Origin: CAYWMY01 sp046352935
Lineage (GTDB): Bacteria; Pseudomonadota; Gammaproteobacteria; Steroidobacterales; Steroidobacteraceae
Reading direction: 5' to 3'
DNA: 59,781 nucleotides
Assembly: GCA_046352935.1 (NCBI GenBank)
Contig: JAXMGR010000023.1
Location: 1 to 59,781, forward strand
Shown piece by piece: positions 32,451 through 41,679 of the stretch. Position 1 is the stretch's first letter; each line of letters opens with the position of its first letter. Below the pieces are notes generated by a model that made no database searches, was not told the DNA's origin, and saw nothing but the letters and a program-made list of their open reading frames with translations. The position numbers were made by a program, and so were the translations under genes.

Positions 32451-33560
32451 TCAATAGGTCACGACGCTGCGGATCGACTCACCCGAGTGCATCAGGTCGA
32501 ACGCGTCGTTGATCTTCTCCAGCGGCATCACGTGCGTGATCAGCGGATCGATCTCGATCCTGCCGTTCATGTACCAGTCGACGATCTTCGGCACGTCCGT
32601 GCGCCCGCGCGCGCCGCCGAACGCCGTGCCCTTCCACACGCGGCCCGTGACGAGCTGGAACGGACGCGTGCTGATCTCCTGTCCCGCCCCGGCCACACCG
32701 ATGATGATCGACTCGCCCCAGCCGCGGTGGCAGCACTCCAGCGCCTGGCGCATCAGCGTCGTGTTGCCGACGCACTCGAATGAATAGTCCGCTCCGCCCC
32801 CCGTGAGGCTCACGAGATACGGCACGAGGTCGCCCTGCACCTCCTTGGGGTTCACGAAGTGCGTCATGCCGAAACGCTCGGCGAGCGCCTGGCGCTGCGG
32901 GTTGATGTCCACGCCGACGATCATGTTGGCGCCCGCCATGCGCGCGCCCTGGATCACGTTCAGGCCGATACCCCCCAGGCCGAACACGACGACGTTCGCG
33001 CCGGGCTCCACCTTCGCGGTGTTGATCACCGCGCCGATGCCGGTCGTGACCCCGCAGCCGACATAGCAGACCTTCTCGAAGGGCGCGTCCGCGCGGATCC
33101 TGGCAACAGCGATCTCGGGAAGAACGGTGTAATTCGAGAACGTGCTGCAGCCCATGTAGTGGTGGATCTTCTCGCCACCGATCGAGAAGCGGCTGGTGCC
33201 GTCCGGCATCACGCCCTGGCCCTGGGTCGAGCGGATCGCCGTGCACAGGTTGGTCTTGTGCGAGGTGCAGCTCTTGCACTCGCGGCACTCGGGCGTATAG
33301 AGCGGGATCACGTGGTCGCCTTTCTGCAGCGACTTCACACCCGCACCCACGTCGACGACGATGCCCGCGCCCTCGTGGCCGAAGATCACCGGGAACAGGC
33401 CTTCCGGATCCGCGCCCGAGCGCGTGAACTCGTCGGTGTGACACACGCCCGTGGCCTTGACCTCGATCAGCACCTCGCCGGCCTTCGGCCCGTCGAGGTC
33501 CACGGTGGTCACTTCGAGCGGCTTGCCGGCGGCGTACGCGACGGCGGCGCGGGTCTTCAT
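32451..33560 (-). CDS. frmA: Class III alcohol dehydrogenase / S-(hydroxymethyl)glutathione dehydrogenase
   Basis: Oxidises glutathione-bound formaldehyde with NAD. 369 residues. Catalytic zinc site at C39/H40 and the GHEGAG motif (FGHEGAGIV). The structural zinc is bound by CRECKSCTSHKTNLC. The Rossmann motif is GLGGIGLNVIQGA. ATG at 33560 chosen by family alignment. No fghA (S-formylglutathione hydrolase) is adjacent. Confidence 0.94.
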   Translation of the reverse strand: MKTRAAVAYAAGKPLEVTTVDLDGPKAGEVLIEVKATGVCHTDEFTRSGADPEGLFPVIFGHEGAGIVVDVGAGVKSLQKGDHVIPLYTPECRECKSCTSHKTNLCTAIRSTQGQGVMPDGTSRFSIGGEKIHHYMGCSTFSNYTVLPEIAVARIRADAPFEKVCYVGCGVTTGIGAVINTAKVEPGANVVVFGLGGIGLNVIQGARMAGANMIVGVDINPQRQALAERFGMTHFVNPKEVQGDLVPYLVSLTGGGADYSFECVGNTTLMRQALECCHRGWGESIIIGVAGAGQEISTRPFQLVTGRVWKGTAFGGARGRTDVPKIVDWYMNGRIEIDPLITHVMPLEKINDAFDLMHSGESIRSVVTY

Positions 33561-33896
33561 GATTCGCTTCCTGTGGTCGGGTCGCGGGGAACGGCGAAGC
33601 CTGATCATAGCGGTGGCAACGGCGACATTCACGATGCGCAGCGCCTGCACCTGCCGTCGCGCGGGCGCGCAGGCGCGCAGGCGGGTCGCCGAGTCGAGCG
33701 TAAGGATCTACCGCGAGACGAGGCGAGCCCGCCGTTGCAGCCCGCGCGACGTGGCGCGCCGCAGGGTGCCCGATCCGGCGGTTGCAGCCCGCGCGATGGC
33801 AGCCCGCCGTTCCGGAACCGGAGGGTGTTGCTTCACCCGTGGCGATGGCCCTATGGTGCCGCCGTCGATTCCACGAGCCTTTCCGGGGGGAAACCG
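33561..33896. other. Intergenic region between frmA and the divergent VOC gene
   Basis: 336 bases without a supported gene. It holds a 16-base direct repeat (33734-33749 and 33781-33796) and GC-rich simple sequence near 33665-33690. No clear promoter or binding site could be named. Confidence 0.5.
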
Positions 33897-34265
33897 ATGA
33901 TCGGATACGCAACGGTCGGCACCAACGACCTGGCCCGCGCTGCGGCGTTCTACGACGAACTCTTCGCCGCGCTCGGCGCGACGCGCATGTTCGAAACGCC
34001 GCGCGGCGTGTTCTGGACCCGGGGCCAGGGCCCGTTCTTCGGGATCCTCGAGCCCTTCAACGAGCAGCCCGCCACCTTCGGTAACGGCACCGTGATCGGC
34101 ATCCAGGCCGGATCGAATGACCTGTCCGCGCACGTGCATGCCCTCGCCCTGCGCCTCGGCGGCCAGGACGAGGGCGCGCCGGGACTGCGCTCGCCGGGCT
34201 GGTTCTGCGCGTATTTCCGCGACCTCGACGGCAACAAGCTGAACGTCTACCACCACGAAGCCTGA
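33897..34265 (+). CDS. VOC (glyoxalase-like) family protein
   Basis: 122 residues, one VOC domain: MIGYATVGTNDLARAAAFYD, GQGPFFGILEPFNEQPATFG and the end FCAYFRDLDGNKLNVYHHEA. This form is common among small lactoylglutathione-lyase-like proteins, most of unknown substrate. It stands alone, convergent with kdsB. Confidence 0.88.
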   Translation: MIGYATVGTNDLARAAAFYDELFAALGATRMFETPRGVFWTRGQGPFFGILEPFNEQPATFGNGTVIGIQAGSNDLSAHVHALALRLGGQDEGAPGLRSPGWFCAYFRDLDGNKLNVYHHEA

Positions 34266-34339
34266 CGACGCGGCCGGACAGCGCGCCGCGTCAGACGGTC
34301 ATCGCGGCGGAGGCGCTGCGACGGGTACCGACCCGCCGT

Positions 34340-35095
34340 TCAGCCCATGAGCCGTCGCACCGCCGCGAGATGTTCCGGCGTGTCGACGTGCGGGCCCGGG
34401 AGCTCGCGGGCTTCGGCAACGACGATCACGAGGCCGAGCTCGAGCGCGCGCAGCTGTTCGAGTCTTTCGATGCGCTCGAGGGCGGCGACGGGTGCGGCGG
34501 CAAAGCGCCGGAGCGCGCCCCCGCGGTAAGCGTAGAGGCCGATGTGGCGCCAGGCGCCCGCGAATTCGCGCTGGCTCGCGAAGCCTGCGCCTGCGCCCTC
34601 GCGCGACCAGGGTATCGGCGCACGGCTGAAATACAGCGCGCGGCCGCCATCGCTCCAGACGACCTTCACGACATCGGGGTCGAGGAACTCGCCGAGGCTC
34701 GTGACGGGTGTCGCGAGCGTCGCGATGCCGGCCGCCGGGTCGGCCGCCAGCAGTTCCGCGACCTGACGGATGTTCGCGGGCGGAATCAGCGGCTCGTCAC
34801 CCTGCACGTTGACGACGATCGCGTCGTCCGGCCAGCCGCGGCGCACCGCGACCTCCGCAAGGCGGTCCGTGCCCGATTCGTGCGCGGCCGAGGTCGTCTC
34901 GACCGCGGCGCCGAAGGCGCGTGCCGCCGCCGCGATGCGTTCGTCGTCGGTCGCGACGATGACCTCGTCCGCACCACTCGCCACCGCGCGCCGGTACACG
35001 TGCGCGAGCATCGGCCGGCCGCCGATGTCGGCGAGCGGCTTGCCGGGCAGGCGTGTGGACGCATGCCGCGCGGGGATGACGACGCGGAACGGCAC
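34340..35095 (-). CDS. kdsB: 3-deoxy-manno-octulosonate cytidylyltransferase
   Basis: Activates Kdo as CMP-Kdo for lipid A-core synthesis. 251 residues, GTG start. Motifs: IPARHASTRLPGKPLADIGG, AHESGTDRLAEV, VNVQGDEPLIPP and YFSRAPIPWSREG. Last gene of the exbB-exbD-msbA-lpxK-ycaR-kdsB run. Confidence 0.96.
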   Translation of the reverse strand: MPFRVVIPARHASTRLPGKPLADIGGRPMLAHVYRRAVASGADEVIVATDDERIAAAARAFGAAVETTSAAHESGTDRLAEVAVRRGWPDDAIVVNVQGDEPLIPPANIRQVAELLAADPAAGIATLATPVTSLGEFLDPDVVKVVWSDGGRALYFSRAPIPWSREGAGAGFASQREFAGAWRHIGLYAYRGGALRRFAAAPVAALERIERLEQLRALELGLVIVVAEARELPGPHVDTPEHLAAVRRLMG

Positions 35096-35098
35096 GGA

Positions 35099-35290
35099 TC
35101 AGCCGCGTTCGAGCAGCGGATCGTCCGAGGCGATCTGCCGCGCCTCCTCCTCCAGCAGCCAGGGAATGCCGTCGCGGATCGGGAAGACCAGGCGATCGGC
35201 CCGGCAGAGCAGTTCGCCCGAATCGCGCAGGAACCTGAGCGGCCCCTTGCAGACCGGGCAGGCGATGATGTCGAGCAAGCGCTGATCCAT
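35099..35290 (-). CDS. ycaR: Trm112-family protein YcaR
   Basis: 63 residues. Starts MDQRLLDIIACPVCKGPL with one CxxC. Ends IRDGIPWLLEEEARQI. Found between lpxK and kdsB in many gammaproteobacteria. The exact role is unknown. It ends 3 bases before the kdsB start. Confidence 0.92.
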   Translation of the reverse strand: MDQRLLDIIACPVCKGPLRFLRDSGELLCRADRLVFPIRDGIPWLLEEEARQIASDDPLLERG

Positions 35291-35302
35291 GTCCGCTCTC
35301 CG

Positions 35303-36415
35303 TTAGAGCCTGTCCACACTGCACGCATCGCCGCGAAGGCGGCCCGCGTAGCGCAGTGTGAGGAACGATCCGCGAAGTGTACCGGGTGTGCAGGAACGAG
35401 GAGAGACGGCTCCCTGCGCCGGAAGGCCCGGTGACTGCGGGCCGCGGCGTGCCAGCGCCGCATCGATGCGGGCCAGCAGGGCCTCGCCCGCGGCAGGATC
35501 GAGCGCGGCCTCGACGGGCACGTACCAGGCATCCGCCGCCACGGGCCCGCGCGATTTCACGGCGTCCTTCTCGGTCATCAGCAGTGTCCCGGTGTCGTCC
35601 CCGAGGCCCGTACGCTGCCAGTCGGCATGGTCCGGCAGTGCCTGCCCGTGCACCTCCAGGCCCGCCGCGCGCAGCAGCTCGAAGAACCGCCGCGGGTGGC
35701 CGATGGCCGCCACGGCGCGCACCGGCGCAACACGGAATGCCGCGAGGGGCCGCCGCCGGCCGTCCGCGAGCGCGACCGCCTCGCCCGCCTCCAGCCGCAT
35801 GCGCAGCGCGCCGGCGCGCTCGAAACCCGGGCCGTTGACCACGACGGCGTCCACCGTGTCGAGCCGCCACGCGCCTTCGCGCAGCGGGCCGGCAGGCAGG
35901 AGCCGGCCGTTGCCGAGCCCGCGCAGACCGTCGATGACCGCGATCTCGACGTCGCGCGCGAGCGCGTAGTGCTGCAGGCCGTCGTCGCACAACACCACGT
36001 CGACGGCGCCGGCGAGCAATGCCACGGCCGAGCGCCGCGACCGTCCCACGGCCACCGGCCCCGCGCCGCGGCGGGCCATGAGCACGGCCTCGTCGCCGGA
36101 CTGCGCCGCGTCGGCCGAAGCGTCGACGAGATGTGCATCACGGCGCGAACCACCGTGGCCGCGGCTCACGATGCCGACACGCCAGCCCCGTGCGCGCAGC
36201 GCGGAGACGAGCCACAGTACGAGCGGGGTCTTGCCCGTGCCACCGACGGTGAGGTTGCCGACGACCACGACCGGCACCGGGGCCCGCCACGATCGGAGCC
36301 ACCCGCCGCGGTACAGCGCACGCCGGAACGCGCTCGTCATGCCGAAGACGGATGCGAGCGGCCGCAACCAGCCACCGCCCTCCCCGTACCAGATGCCGAG
36401 CAGCCGCCCGTCCAT
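35303..36415 (-). CDS. lpxK: Tetraacyldisaccharide 4'-kinase
   Basis: Phosphorylates the lipid A disaccharide at the inner membrane. 370 residues, ATG at 36415. P-loop GGTGKT at 58-63 (VVGNLTVGGTGKTPLVLWL). Also SRGHGG, GDEAVLMARR, DDGLQHYALARD and TEKDAVKSR. The C-terminal ~40 residues after AALARRGPQSPG extend beyond the usual end. It follows msbA closely. Confidence 0.95.
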   Translation of the reverse strand: MDGRLLGIWYGEGGGWLRPLASVFGMTSAFRRALYRGGWLRSWRAPVPVVVVGNLTVGGTGKTPLVLWLVSALRARGWRVGIVSRGHGGSRRDAHLVDASADAAQSGDEAVLMARRGAGPVAVGRSRRSAVALLAGAVDVVLCDDGLQHYALARDVEIAVIDGLRGLGNGRLLPAGPLREGAWRLDTVDAVVVNGPGFERAGALRMRLEAGEAVALADGRRRPLAAFRVAPVRAVAAIGHPRRFFELLRAAGLEVHGQALPDHADWQRTGLGDDTGTLLMTEKDAVKSRGPVAADAWYVPVEAALDPAAGEALLARIDAALARRGPQSPGLPAQGAVSPRSCTPGTLRGSFLTLRYAGRLRGDACSVDRL

Positions 36416-36426
36416 GCGCCGGTGCC

Positions 36427-38166
36427 TCAGGCGTTGAACTGCAGGCGGTGCAGTCCCGCGTAGACGCCGCCCCGCGCGAGCAGCTCGGCGTGCGTGCCGC
36501 GCTCGACGATGGCGCCCTCCTGCATGACGAGGATGAGGTCCGCGGACTCGATGGTCGAGAGGCGGTGCGCGATCACGAGCGTCGTGCGGCCGCGCCGCAG
36601 TTCGCCGAGCGCCTCCTGGATCACGCGCTCCGATTCGCTGTCGAGCGCCGCGGTCGCCTCGTCGAGGACGAGCACGGGCGCATCCTTCAGCAGCGCGCGC
36701 GCGATCGCGACGCGCTGCCGCTGGCCGCCGGAGAGAAGCGTGCCGCGGTCGCCCACGCGGGTGTCGAGTCCCTGCGGCAGCCCGTCGGCGAACTCGAGCA
36801 CATGCGCTGCACGCGCCGCCCGCAGCACGGCCTCGGGCGCGGCGTCCCCGACGCCGAAGGCGATGTTGTTGCGCAGCGTGTCGTCGACCAGCAGCACGTC
36901 CTGGCTCACCATCGCGACCTGCCGGCGCAGGTCGGTGCGCCGGTACTCGCGCAGGTCGACGCCGTCGAGGAGGATGCGCCCGGCGGTCGGATCGTAGAAA
37001 CGCGGGAGCAGCGCCACGAGCGTCGACTTGCCGCTGCCGGAGCGACCGACGATGGCGACGGTCCGGCCGGAGCCCGTGGCGAAGTCGATGCCCGACAGCA
37101 CGGGGCCCTCGCCCGCCGCGTATTCGAATCCGACGCCCTCGAAGACGAGTTCGCCGCGCGCACGCTCGATCGGCCGGGGGCCGCCCGGGTCCTCGGCCGG
37201 CTCGTCCAGCACCTCGAAGACGCTCTGGCCCGCGGTGATGCCCTGCTGCAGCGGCGCGGCCACGCCCACGAGGCGCCGCAGCGGCGACATCAGCATGATC
37301 AGCGCGGCGAGGAACGAGGTGAAGCCGCCGACGGTCATGTTCTCGCGGAACACCGAGCGGATGGCGAAGTAGAGGATCACGCCGAGGCCCATCGCGGCGA
37401 TGAGCTGCACGACCGGGTTGGTGATCGAGCGCACGGCGATCAGGCGCATGTGGTTGTGGCGGTTGCGTTCGTTCGCGACCTCGAAGAGTTCCTCCTCGCG
37501 GGCCTCGGCCGTGAACACCTTGACGAGCCGCTGGCCGTCGATGGCCTCCCGGGCCACGCGCGTGACGTCCGCCACGGAGCTCTGGATGCGCGCGCTGTAG
37601 CGGCGGAACTGCCGGTTGGCGGTGCGCACGAGCCAGGCGATCAGCGGCGCCACCGCGAGCGCGAGCAGCGTCAGGCGCCAGTTCGTCCAGAACAGGTAGG
37701 CCAGCAGGCCCGCGATGGTCAGCGTGTCCTTGACGAGCGCCGTCGCGGCCGTGGTGGTCGCCTCCGAGACGAGCTCCACGTTGTAGGTCAGGCGTGCGAG
37801 CAGCTGCGCCGGGGCGTTGCGGTCGAAGTACCGCACCGGCAGCGCCAGCAGGTGCCGGAACACGTCCGCGCGCAGCGCCTTGATGACGGCGCGACCGACG
37901 TGGCCGGGCGCGAAGTTCGCGAGGTAGTCGCCCGCGCCGCGCATCACGAACAGGCCCACGATCGCGAGCGGCATCCAGGTGATCATGCGCGGGTCGCGCC
38001 GGACGAAGGTGCCGTCGAGGAAGGTCCTGACGAGCAGCGCGATGCCGGTGTCGACCGCCGCGTACAGCGCCATGCCGACGACACCGAGGGTCATCATCGG
38101 CCACTGCGGTCTTGCGTAGAGGAACAGTCGGCGGAAGACGCGCAGCGGATCGGGGGCCTCAGCCAC
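36427..38166 (-). CDS. msbA: Lipid A export ABC transporter MsbA
   Basis: Fused permease/ATPase that flips lipid A-core across the inner membrane. 579 residues, GTG start overlapping exbD by 8 bases. Six transmembrane helices fill about 20-310. The ATPase has Walker A GRSGSGKS, signature LSGGQRQR and Walker B VLVLDEATAALDSES. Lies next to lpxK, the usual partner. Confidence 0.95.
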   Translation of the reverse strand: MAEAPDPLRVFRRLFLYARPQWPMMTLGVVGMALYAAVDTGIALLVRTFLDGTFVRRDPRMITWMPLAIVGLFVMRGAGDYLANFAPGHVGRAVIKALRADVFRHLLALPVRYFDRNAPAQLLARLTYNVELVSEATTTAATALVKDTLTIAGLLAYLFWTNWRLTLLALAVAPLIAWLVRTANRQFRRYSARIQSSVADVTRVAREAIDGQRLVKVFTAEAREEELFEVANERNRHNHMRLIAVRSITNPVVQLIAAMGLGVILYFAIRSVFRENMTVGGFTSFLAALIMLMSPLRRLVGVAAPLQQGITAGQSVFEVLDEPAEDPGGPRPIERARGELVFEGVGFEYAAGEGPVLSGIDFATGSGRTVAIVGRSGSGKSTLVALLPRFYDPTAGRILLDGVDLREYRRTDLRRQVAMVSQDVLLVDDTLRNNIAFGVGDAAPEAVLRAARAAHVLEFADGLPQGLDTRVGDRGTLLSGGQRQRVAIARALLKDAPVLVLDEATAALDSESERVIQEALGELRRGRTTLVIAHRLSTIESADLILVMQEGAIVERGTHAELLARGGVYAGLHRLQFNA

Positions 38167-38581
38167 CGGTCGCCTCGTCCACGGTCGCGATGTTCACGCG
38201 CGTGAAACCGAGTCCGGCCGCCGCTTCCATGGCCGTGACCACGCTCTGGTGGCTGGCCCGCCCGTCGGCGCGGATGGTGACGGGCTGGTCCCGGCGCTCC
38301 CCCGCCACCCTGGCGAGAGCTGCGGACAGCGTGGTACGCGCATTGTTGACGAGCATCTGCTCGTTGACGCGGTACCCGCCCTCCGCGGTCACCGTGATCA
38401 CGAGCGGCTCGCCGCGCAGCGCCGCGGGCTGCTTCGCCGTGCGCGGCAGCTCGACACGCAGCCGGCCCTCCTGCACGAACGTCGTCGAAACCATGAAGAA
38501 GATGACGAGCAGGAGCACGACGTCGATCAGCGACGTCAGGTTCAGCTCGACGTCCTCGCGGCGCCGCGACTGGAGCTTCAT
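38159..38581 (-). CDS. exbD: Biopolymer transport protein ExbD/TolR family
   Basis: 140 residues. A single transmembrane helix with the proton-path aspartate (LTSLIDVVLLLVIFFMVST) and a periplasmic domain ending GFTRVNIATVDEA. It works with ExbB as a proton-motive-force motor. Its start overlaps the exbB stop by 4 bases. Present between exbB and msbA, as in Pseudomonas-like genomes. Confidence 0.93.
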   Translation of the reverse strand: MKLQSRRREDVELNLTSLIDVVLLLVIFFMVSTTFVQEGRLRVELPRTAKQPAALRGEPLVITVTAEGGYRVNEQMLVNNARTTLSAALARVAGERRDQPVTIRADGRASHQSVVTAMEAAAGLGFTRVNIATVDEATGG

Positions 38582-39249
38582 GTCCCGGTGGAAGCGACGA
38601 CGGCGACCGGACCGTGCGCGGTGCCGGCCGGGAACGCACCCGGGGCCTGCGCCTGGTCGAGCGCCTGCACCAGCTTCATCGCTTCCTTCTCCATGTCGAT
38701 CACGAGCGAATCGACCTTGCCGCGGAGATAGCGGTGGGCGACGAGCGCCGGGATCGCCACGATCAGCCCGGCGGCCGTCGTGATCAGCGCCTCGCCGATG
38801 CCGCCGGAGAGCACCCGCGGGTCACCGACGCCCTGCGAGGTGATGGCGTTGAACGCGTTGATGATGCCGGTGACCGTGCCGAGCAGGCCGAGCAGCGGCG
38901 ACACCGCCGCGACCGTGCCGAGCGTGTTGAGGAAGCGCTCGAGTTCGTGCACGACGTGCCGCCCCGTGTCCTCGACGGCCTCCTTGAGGACGTCGCGGCC
39001 CCGATGGCGGTTCGCGAGCCCTGCCGCGAGCACCCGACCGAGCGGCGAGTTCTGTTCCAGCGCGGCGACGTGCCGGTCGGTGAGCGTGCGCGTCTCGACG
39101 AGCTTCCAGACCTTCGCGGTCAGGTCGCGCGGAATGACGCGTTGGGCCTGCAGGGTCCACATCCGCTCCAGCACGATCGCTGCGGCGGCGATGGAACACA
39201 GCAGGATGGGCCACATGACCGGCCCGCCAGCCTTGAAGATTTCCCACAT
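38578..39249 (-). CDS. exbB: MotA/TolQ/ExbB proton channel family protein
   Basis: 223 residues with three hydrophobic helices: MWPILLCSIAAAAIVLERM, TLGTVAAVSPLLGLLGTVTG and ALITTAAGLIVAIPALVAHR. Inner-membrane partner of ExbD. ATG start. About 90 bp after the comEC stop. Since it is linked to msbA and lpxK, it may serve envelope energetics rather than TonB, but that is inference. Confidence 0.93.
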   Translation of the reverse strand: MWEIFKAGGPVMWPILLCSIAAAAIVLERMWTLQAQRVIPRDLTAKVWKLVETRTLTDRHVAALEQNSPLGRVLAAGLANRHRGRDVLKEAVEDTGRHVVHELERFLNTLGTVAAVSPLLGLLGTVTGIINAFNAITSQGVGDPRVLSGGIGEALITTAAGLIVAIPALVAHRYLRGKVDSLVIDMEKEAMKLVQALDQAQAPGAFPAGTAHGPVAVVASTGT

Positions 39250-39339
39250 GCGGTGCGAATCATACCGCGCGGGCCGTGCCCGCGGCAGCGGAACCGCTGT
39301 CGGCGCGGGGCAACGCTCGCGGGCTGGGCCGGGCGGGGT

Positions 39340-41616
39340 TCACGGCGATCCGCTCGCCTGCCACCAGCGGCGCACGAGCCTGCGCTCGGTCGCGACCTCG
39401 ATCGCGCCGGGCACGGTGCCGAACCGCACGCGGATCGCGCCGTCGCGATCGGTGCGCAGCAGCCGCGCACCGGAGCGGTGCCAGTCCGCGACCACGCGAT
39501 CGGCCGGCATGCGCCAGCGGTTGCCGAACCCGGCCGACACCAGTGCCAGGCGTGCGCCGGTCGCGCCGATGAACGCCGCGCTGGACGCATGGCGGCTGCC
39601 GTGGTGCGGCACCAGCACCACGTCCACGCGCCCGGCGCGGGCGGCGACGGACCCGTCGACACGCACGCCGATGTCGGCTGCGAGCAGCGCGCTCCCCGCG
39701 CGCGTGCGCAGCCGGAGCACACAGGAACCGTCGTTGTCGTCGAGGATTGCGTCACGCGGCGGGTGCAGCACCTCGAACGCGACCCCGTCGAGGCTCCAGC
39801 GCTGGCCGGCACGGCAGTCCGTGGCGCCGCGCGGCAGCGGCACGCCGCCGGCCAGCACCCGGCGCGGCGCGAACGCGTCGCGCACTGCGCGGGCACCACC
39901 CGCGTGATCGGCGTCCGGATGGCTCACGACCAGCACGTCCAGGCGCCGCACCTGGCGTGTCGCGAGGATCGGCACGATGGCCTGCGCCGCCGCACTGCCA
40001 TCGCCCATGAACGACGGCCCCGTATCGAACAGCAGCGCATGGTTCCGCGTCAGCACGGCCGCCGCGAGGCCCTGGCCCACGTCGAACAGCAGGAGTTCCG
40101 CGGCGCCCTCCGGCGGCCGCGCGTCGCGCGCGGCGACGAGCGCCAGACCCGCGACGAGCGCGAGGCCGCGCAGGCTCCGGAGCGGCAGCCACAGCGCAGC
40201 CGCGAACAACAGACCGGCAGCCGCCAGCACCGGCCAGGGCGCGGGCGCCAGGTACCGCAGCGCGCCTGCGGACGAGGCGAGCCATTCGAGCGCGGGCAGG
40301 AATGCCTCGAGCAGCATCCCGGCCAGCCGGTACGCCGCGGCATCGACGGACAGGCCCAGCGCGGTGCAGGCGACGCCGAGCAGGACCGGCACCAGCACCA
40401 CGATGCCGATGAAGGGAACCGCGACGAGATTGGCGAGCGGCGCCACCCAGGACACGCTGCCGAAGAACAGCGCGAGCGGCGCGGCGAGACCCAGCGTCAC
40501 GGCGGCCTGCGTGCGCAGCAGGGTCCTTCCCCGCGCGAGCACGCTCGCATCGCGCGCGGGCGTGAGGGAGAGCAGCGCGGCCACTGCCAGGAACGAGAGC
40601 CAGAACCCCGGCGTCGCGAGCGCGAGCGGGTCCGCGACGGCGATCACGAGGCCCGTGGTCGCGAGCCACGCGCCGGGGCGCGCATGGCGCCTGAACGCGC
40701 GCAGCGCGAGCAGCAGCAGCACGCCCGTGAGCGTGCGCAGCGTCGGTACAGAGGCTCCGGCGAGCACCGCGTAGGCCGAGGCGCCGAGCGCCGTGACGGC
40801 GATGGTGAGCGCTGTTCGCGCACGCCGCAGCGCCTGGGACACCGGCAGCCGATACACGAGCCCGAGCCCCGCGACCAGCCACGCCGCCAGCGCCGTGACG
40901 TGCATTCCGGAGATCGCGAGCAGGTGCACGGTGCCGGTCGCGACGAACGCATGCCACGTCTGCATCGGGATCTCGGCGCGCAGGCCGACCGCGAGCCCCT
41001 GCACGAGGCCTGCGGCGCGCGGCTCGGCCACGACCGCGGCGATCCGGGACGCGATGCGCCCGCGAAGTCGCTCGAGCACGTGGCGCGCATCGGCCGCCGC
41101 GAGGCGCCGGCCGCCGTCCCGCGTGACCGTGGCCGTGGCGCCGATGCCGCGCCGCAGGAGGTCGAGTTCGCGATCGAAGCCACCCGGGTTGCGCCAGCCA
41201 TGGCGGCAGCGCAACTGGAGCTGGAACCGCCATCGCTCACCGGCCAGCGGTGATGCACCGTCGCGCCCGTACCAGTGGACCAGCACGCGACGCGGCAGGA
41301 CGCGCACCCCATCCGCTGCGGTCGTCTCGAGCACGAACTGCAGTCCCGGTCCGCGCCGCACGGGCGGACCGTCGACGATGCCCGTGACGTCGCGTACGGC
41401 GCGGTCGTTCGCGCAGGACCAGTCCTGCGCGAGCCGCTCGTGACCCGCGGAGACGACGAGCAGCGCGCCCGCCGCCGCGGCCGCCACCCAGCGGAACCGC
41501 GGGAGCGCCCAGAGCGCGAGCAGCGCGACCGCGGGCCACAGCCGCGCGAGGTCGGGCAGCTCGGGCAGGCGCAGCACGGCGAGCAGCGAGACGAGGAAGG
41601 CCAGGGCGGCGGCCAC
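39340..41616 (-). CDS. comEC: ComEC/Rec2 family DNA uptake channel
   Basis: 758 residues, GTG start. N-terminal hydrophobic helices and an OB-like domain (DUF4131). The competence core includes GLVQGLAVGLRAEIP and LLAISGMHVTALAAWLV. The C-terminal metallo-beta-lactamase domain has SHPDADHAGGARAV and PHHGSRHASS. It would carry single-stranded DNA across the inner membrane in natural transformation. No other competence genes are in the window. Confidence 0.94.
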   Translation of the reverse strand: MAAALAFLVSLLAVLRLPELPDLARLWPAVALLALWALPRFRWVAAAAAGALLVVSAGHERLAQDWSCANDRAVRDVTGIVDGPPVRRGPGLQFVLETTAADGVRVLPRRVLVHWYGRDGASPLAGERWRFQLQLRCRHGWRNPGGFDRELDLLRRGIGATATVTRDGGRRLAAADARHVLERLRGRIASRIAAVVAEPRAAGLVQGLAVGLRAEIPMQTWHAFVATGTVHLLAISGMHVTALAAWLVAGLGLVYRLPVSQALRRARTALTIAVTALGASAYAVLAGASVPTLRTLTGVLLLLALRAFRRHARPGAWLATTGLVIAVADPLALATPGFWLSFLAVAALLSLTPARDASVLARGRTLLRTQAAVTLGLAAPLALFFGSVSWVAPLANLVAVPFIGIVVLVPVLLGVACTALGLSVDAAAYRLAGMLLEAFLPALEWLASSAGALRYLAPAPWPVLAAAGLLFAAALWLPLRSLRGLALVAGLALVAARDARPPEGAAELLLFDVGQGLAAAVLTRNHALLFDTGPSFMGDGSAAAQAIVPILATRQVRRLDVLVVSHPDADHAGGARAVRDAFAPRRVLAGGVPLPRGATDCRAGQRWSLDGVAFEVLHPPRDAILDDNDGSCVLRLRTRAGSALLAADIGVRVDGSVAARAGRVDVVLVPHHGSRHASSAAFIGATGARLALVSAGFGNRWRMPADRVVADWHRSGARLLRTDRDGAIRVRFGTVPGAIEVATERRLVRRWWQASGSP

Positions 41617-41679
41617 GCGTGATCGACTCCGGCGACGGTGGCCGGACTGTCGCCCCGTAGCGCTGGCCGCGGGTCGCGG

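Noticed and set aside
32859..34265. Long open frame continuing upstream of the VOC gene at 33897
   Set aside because: The upstream part is antisense to frmA. The VOC domain starts at the ATG 33897.
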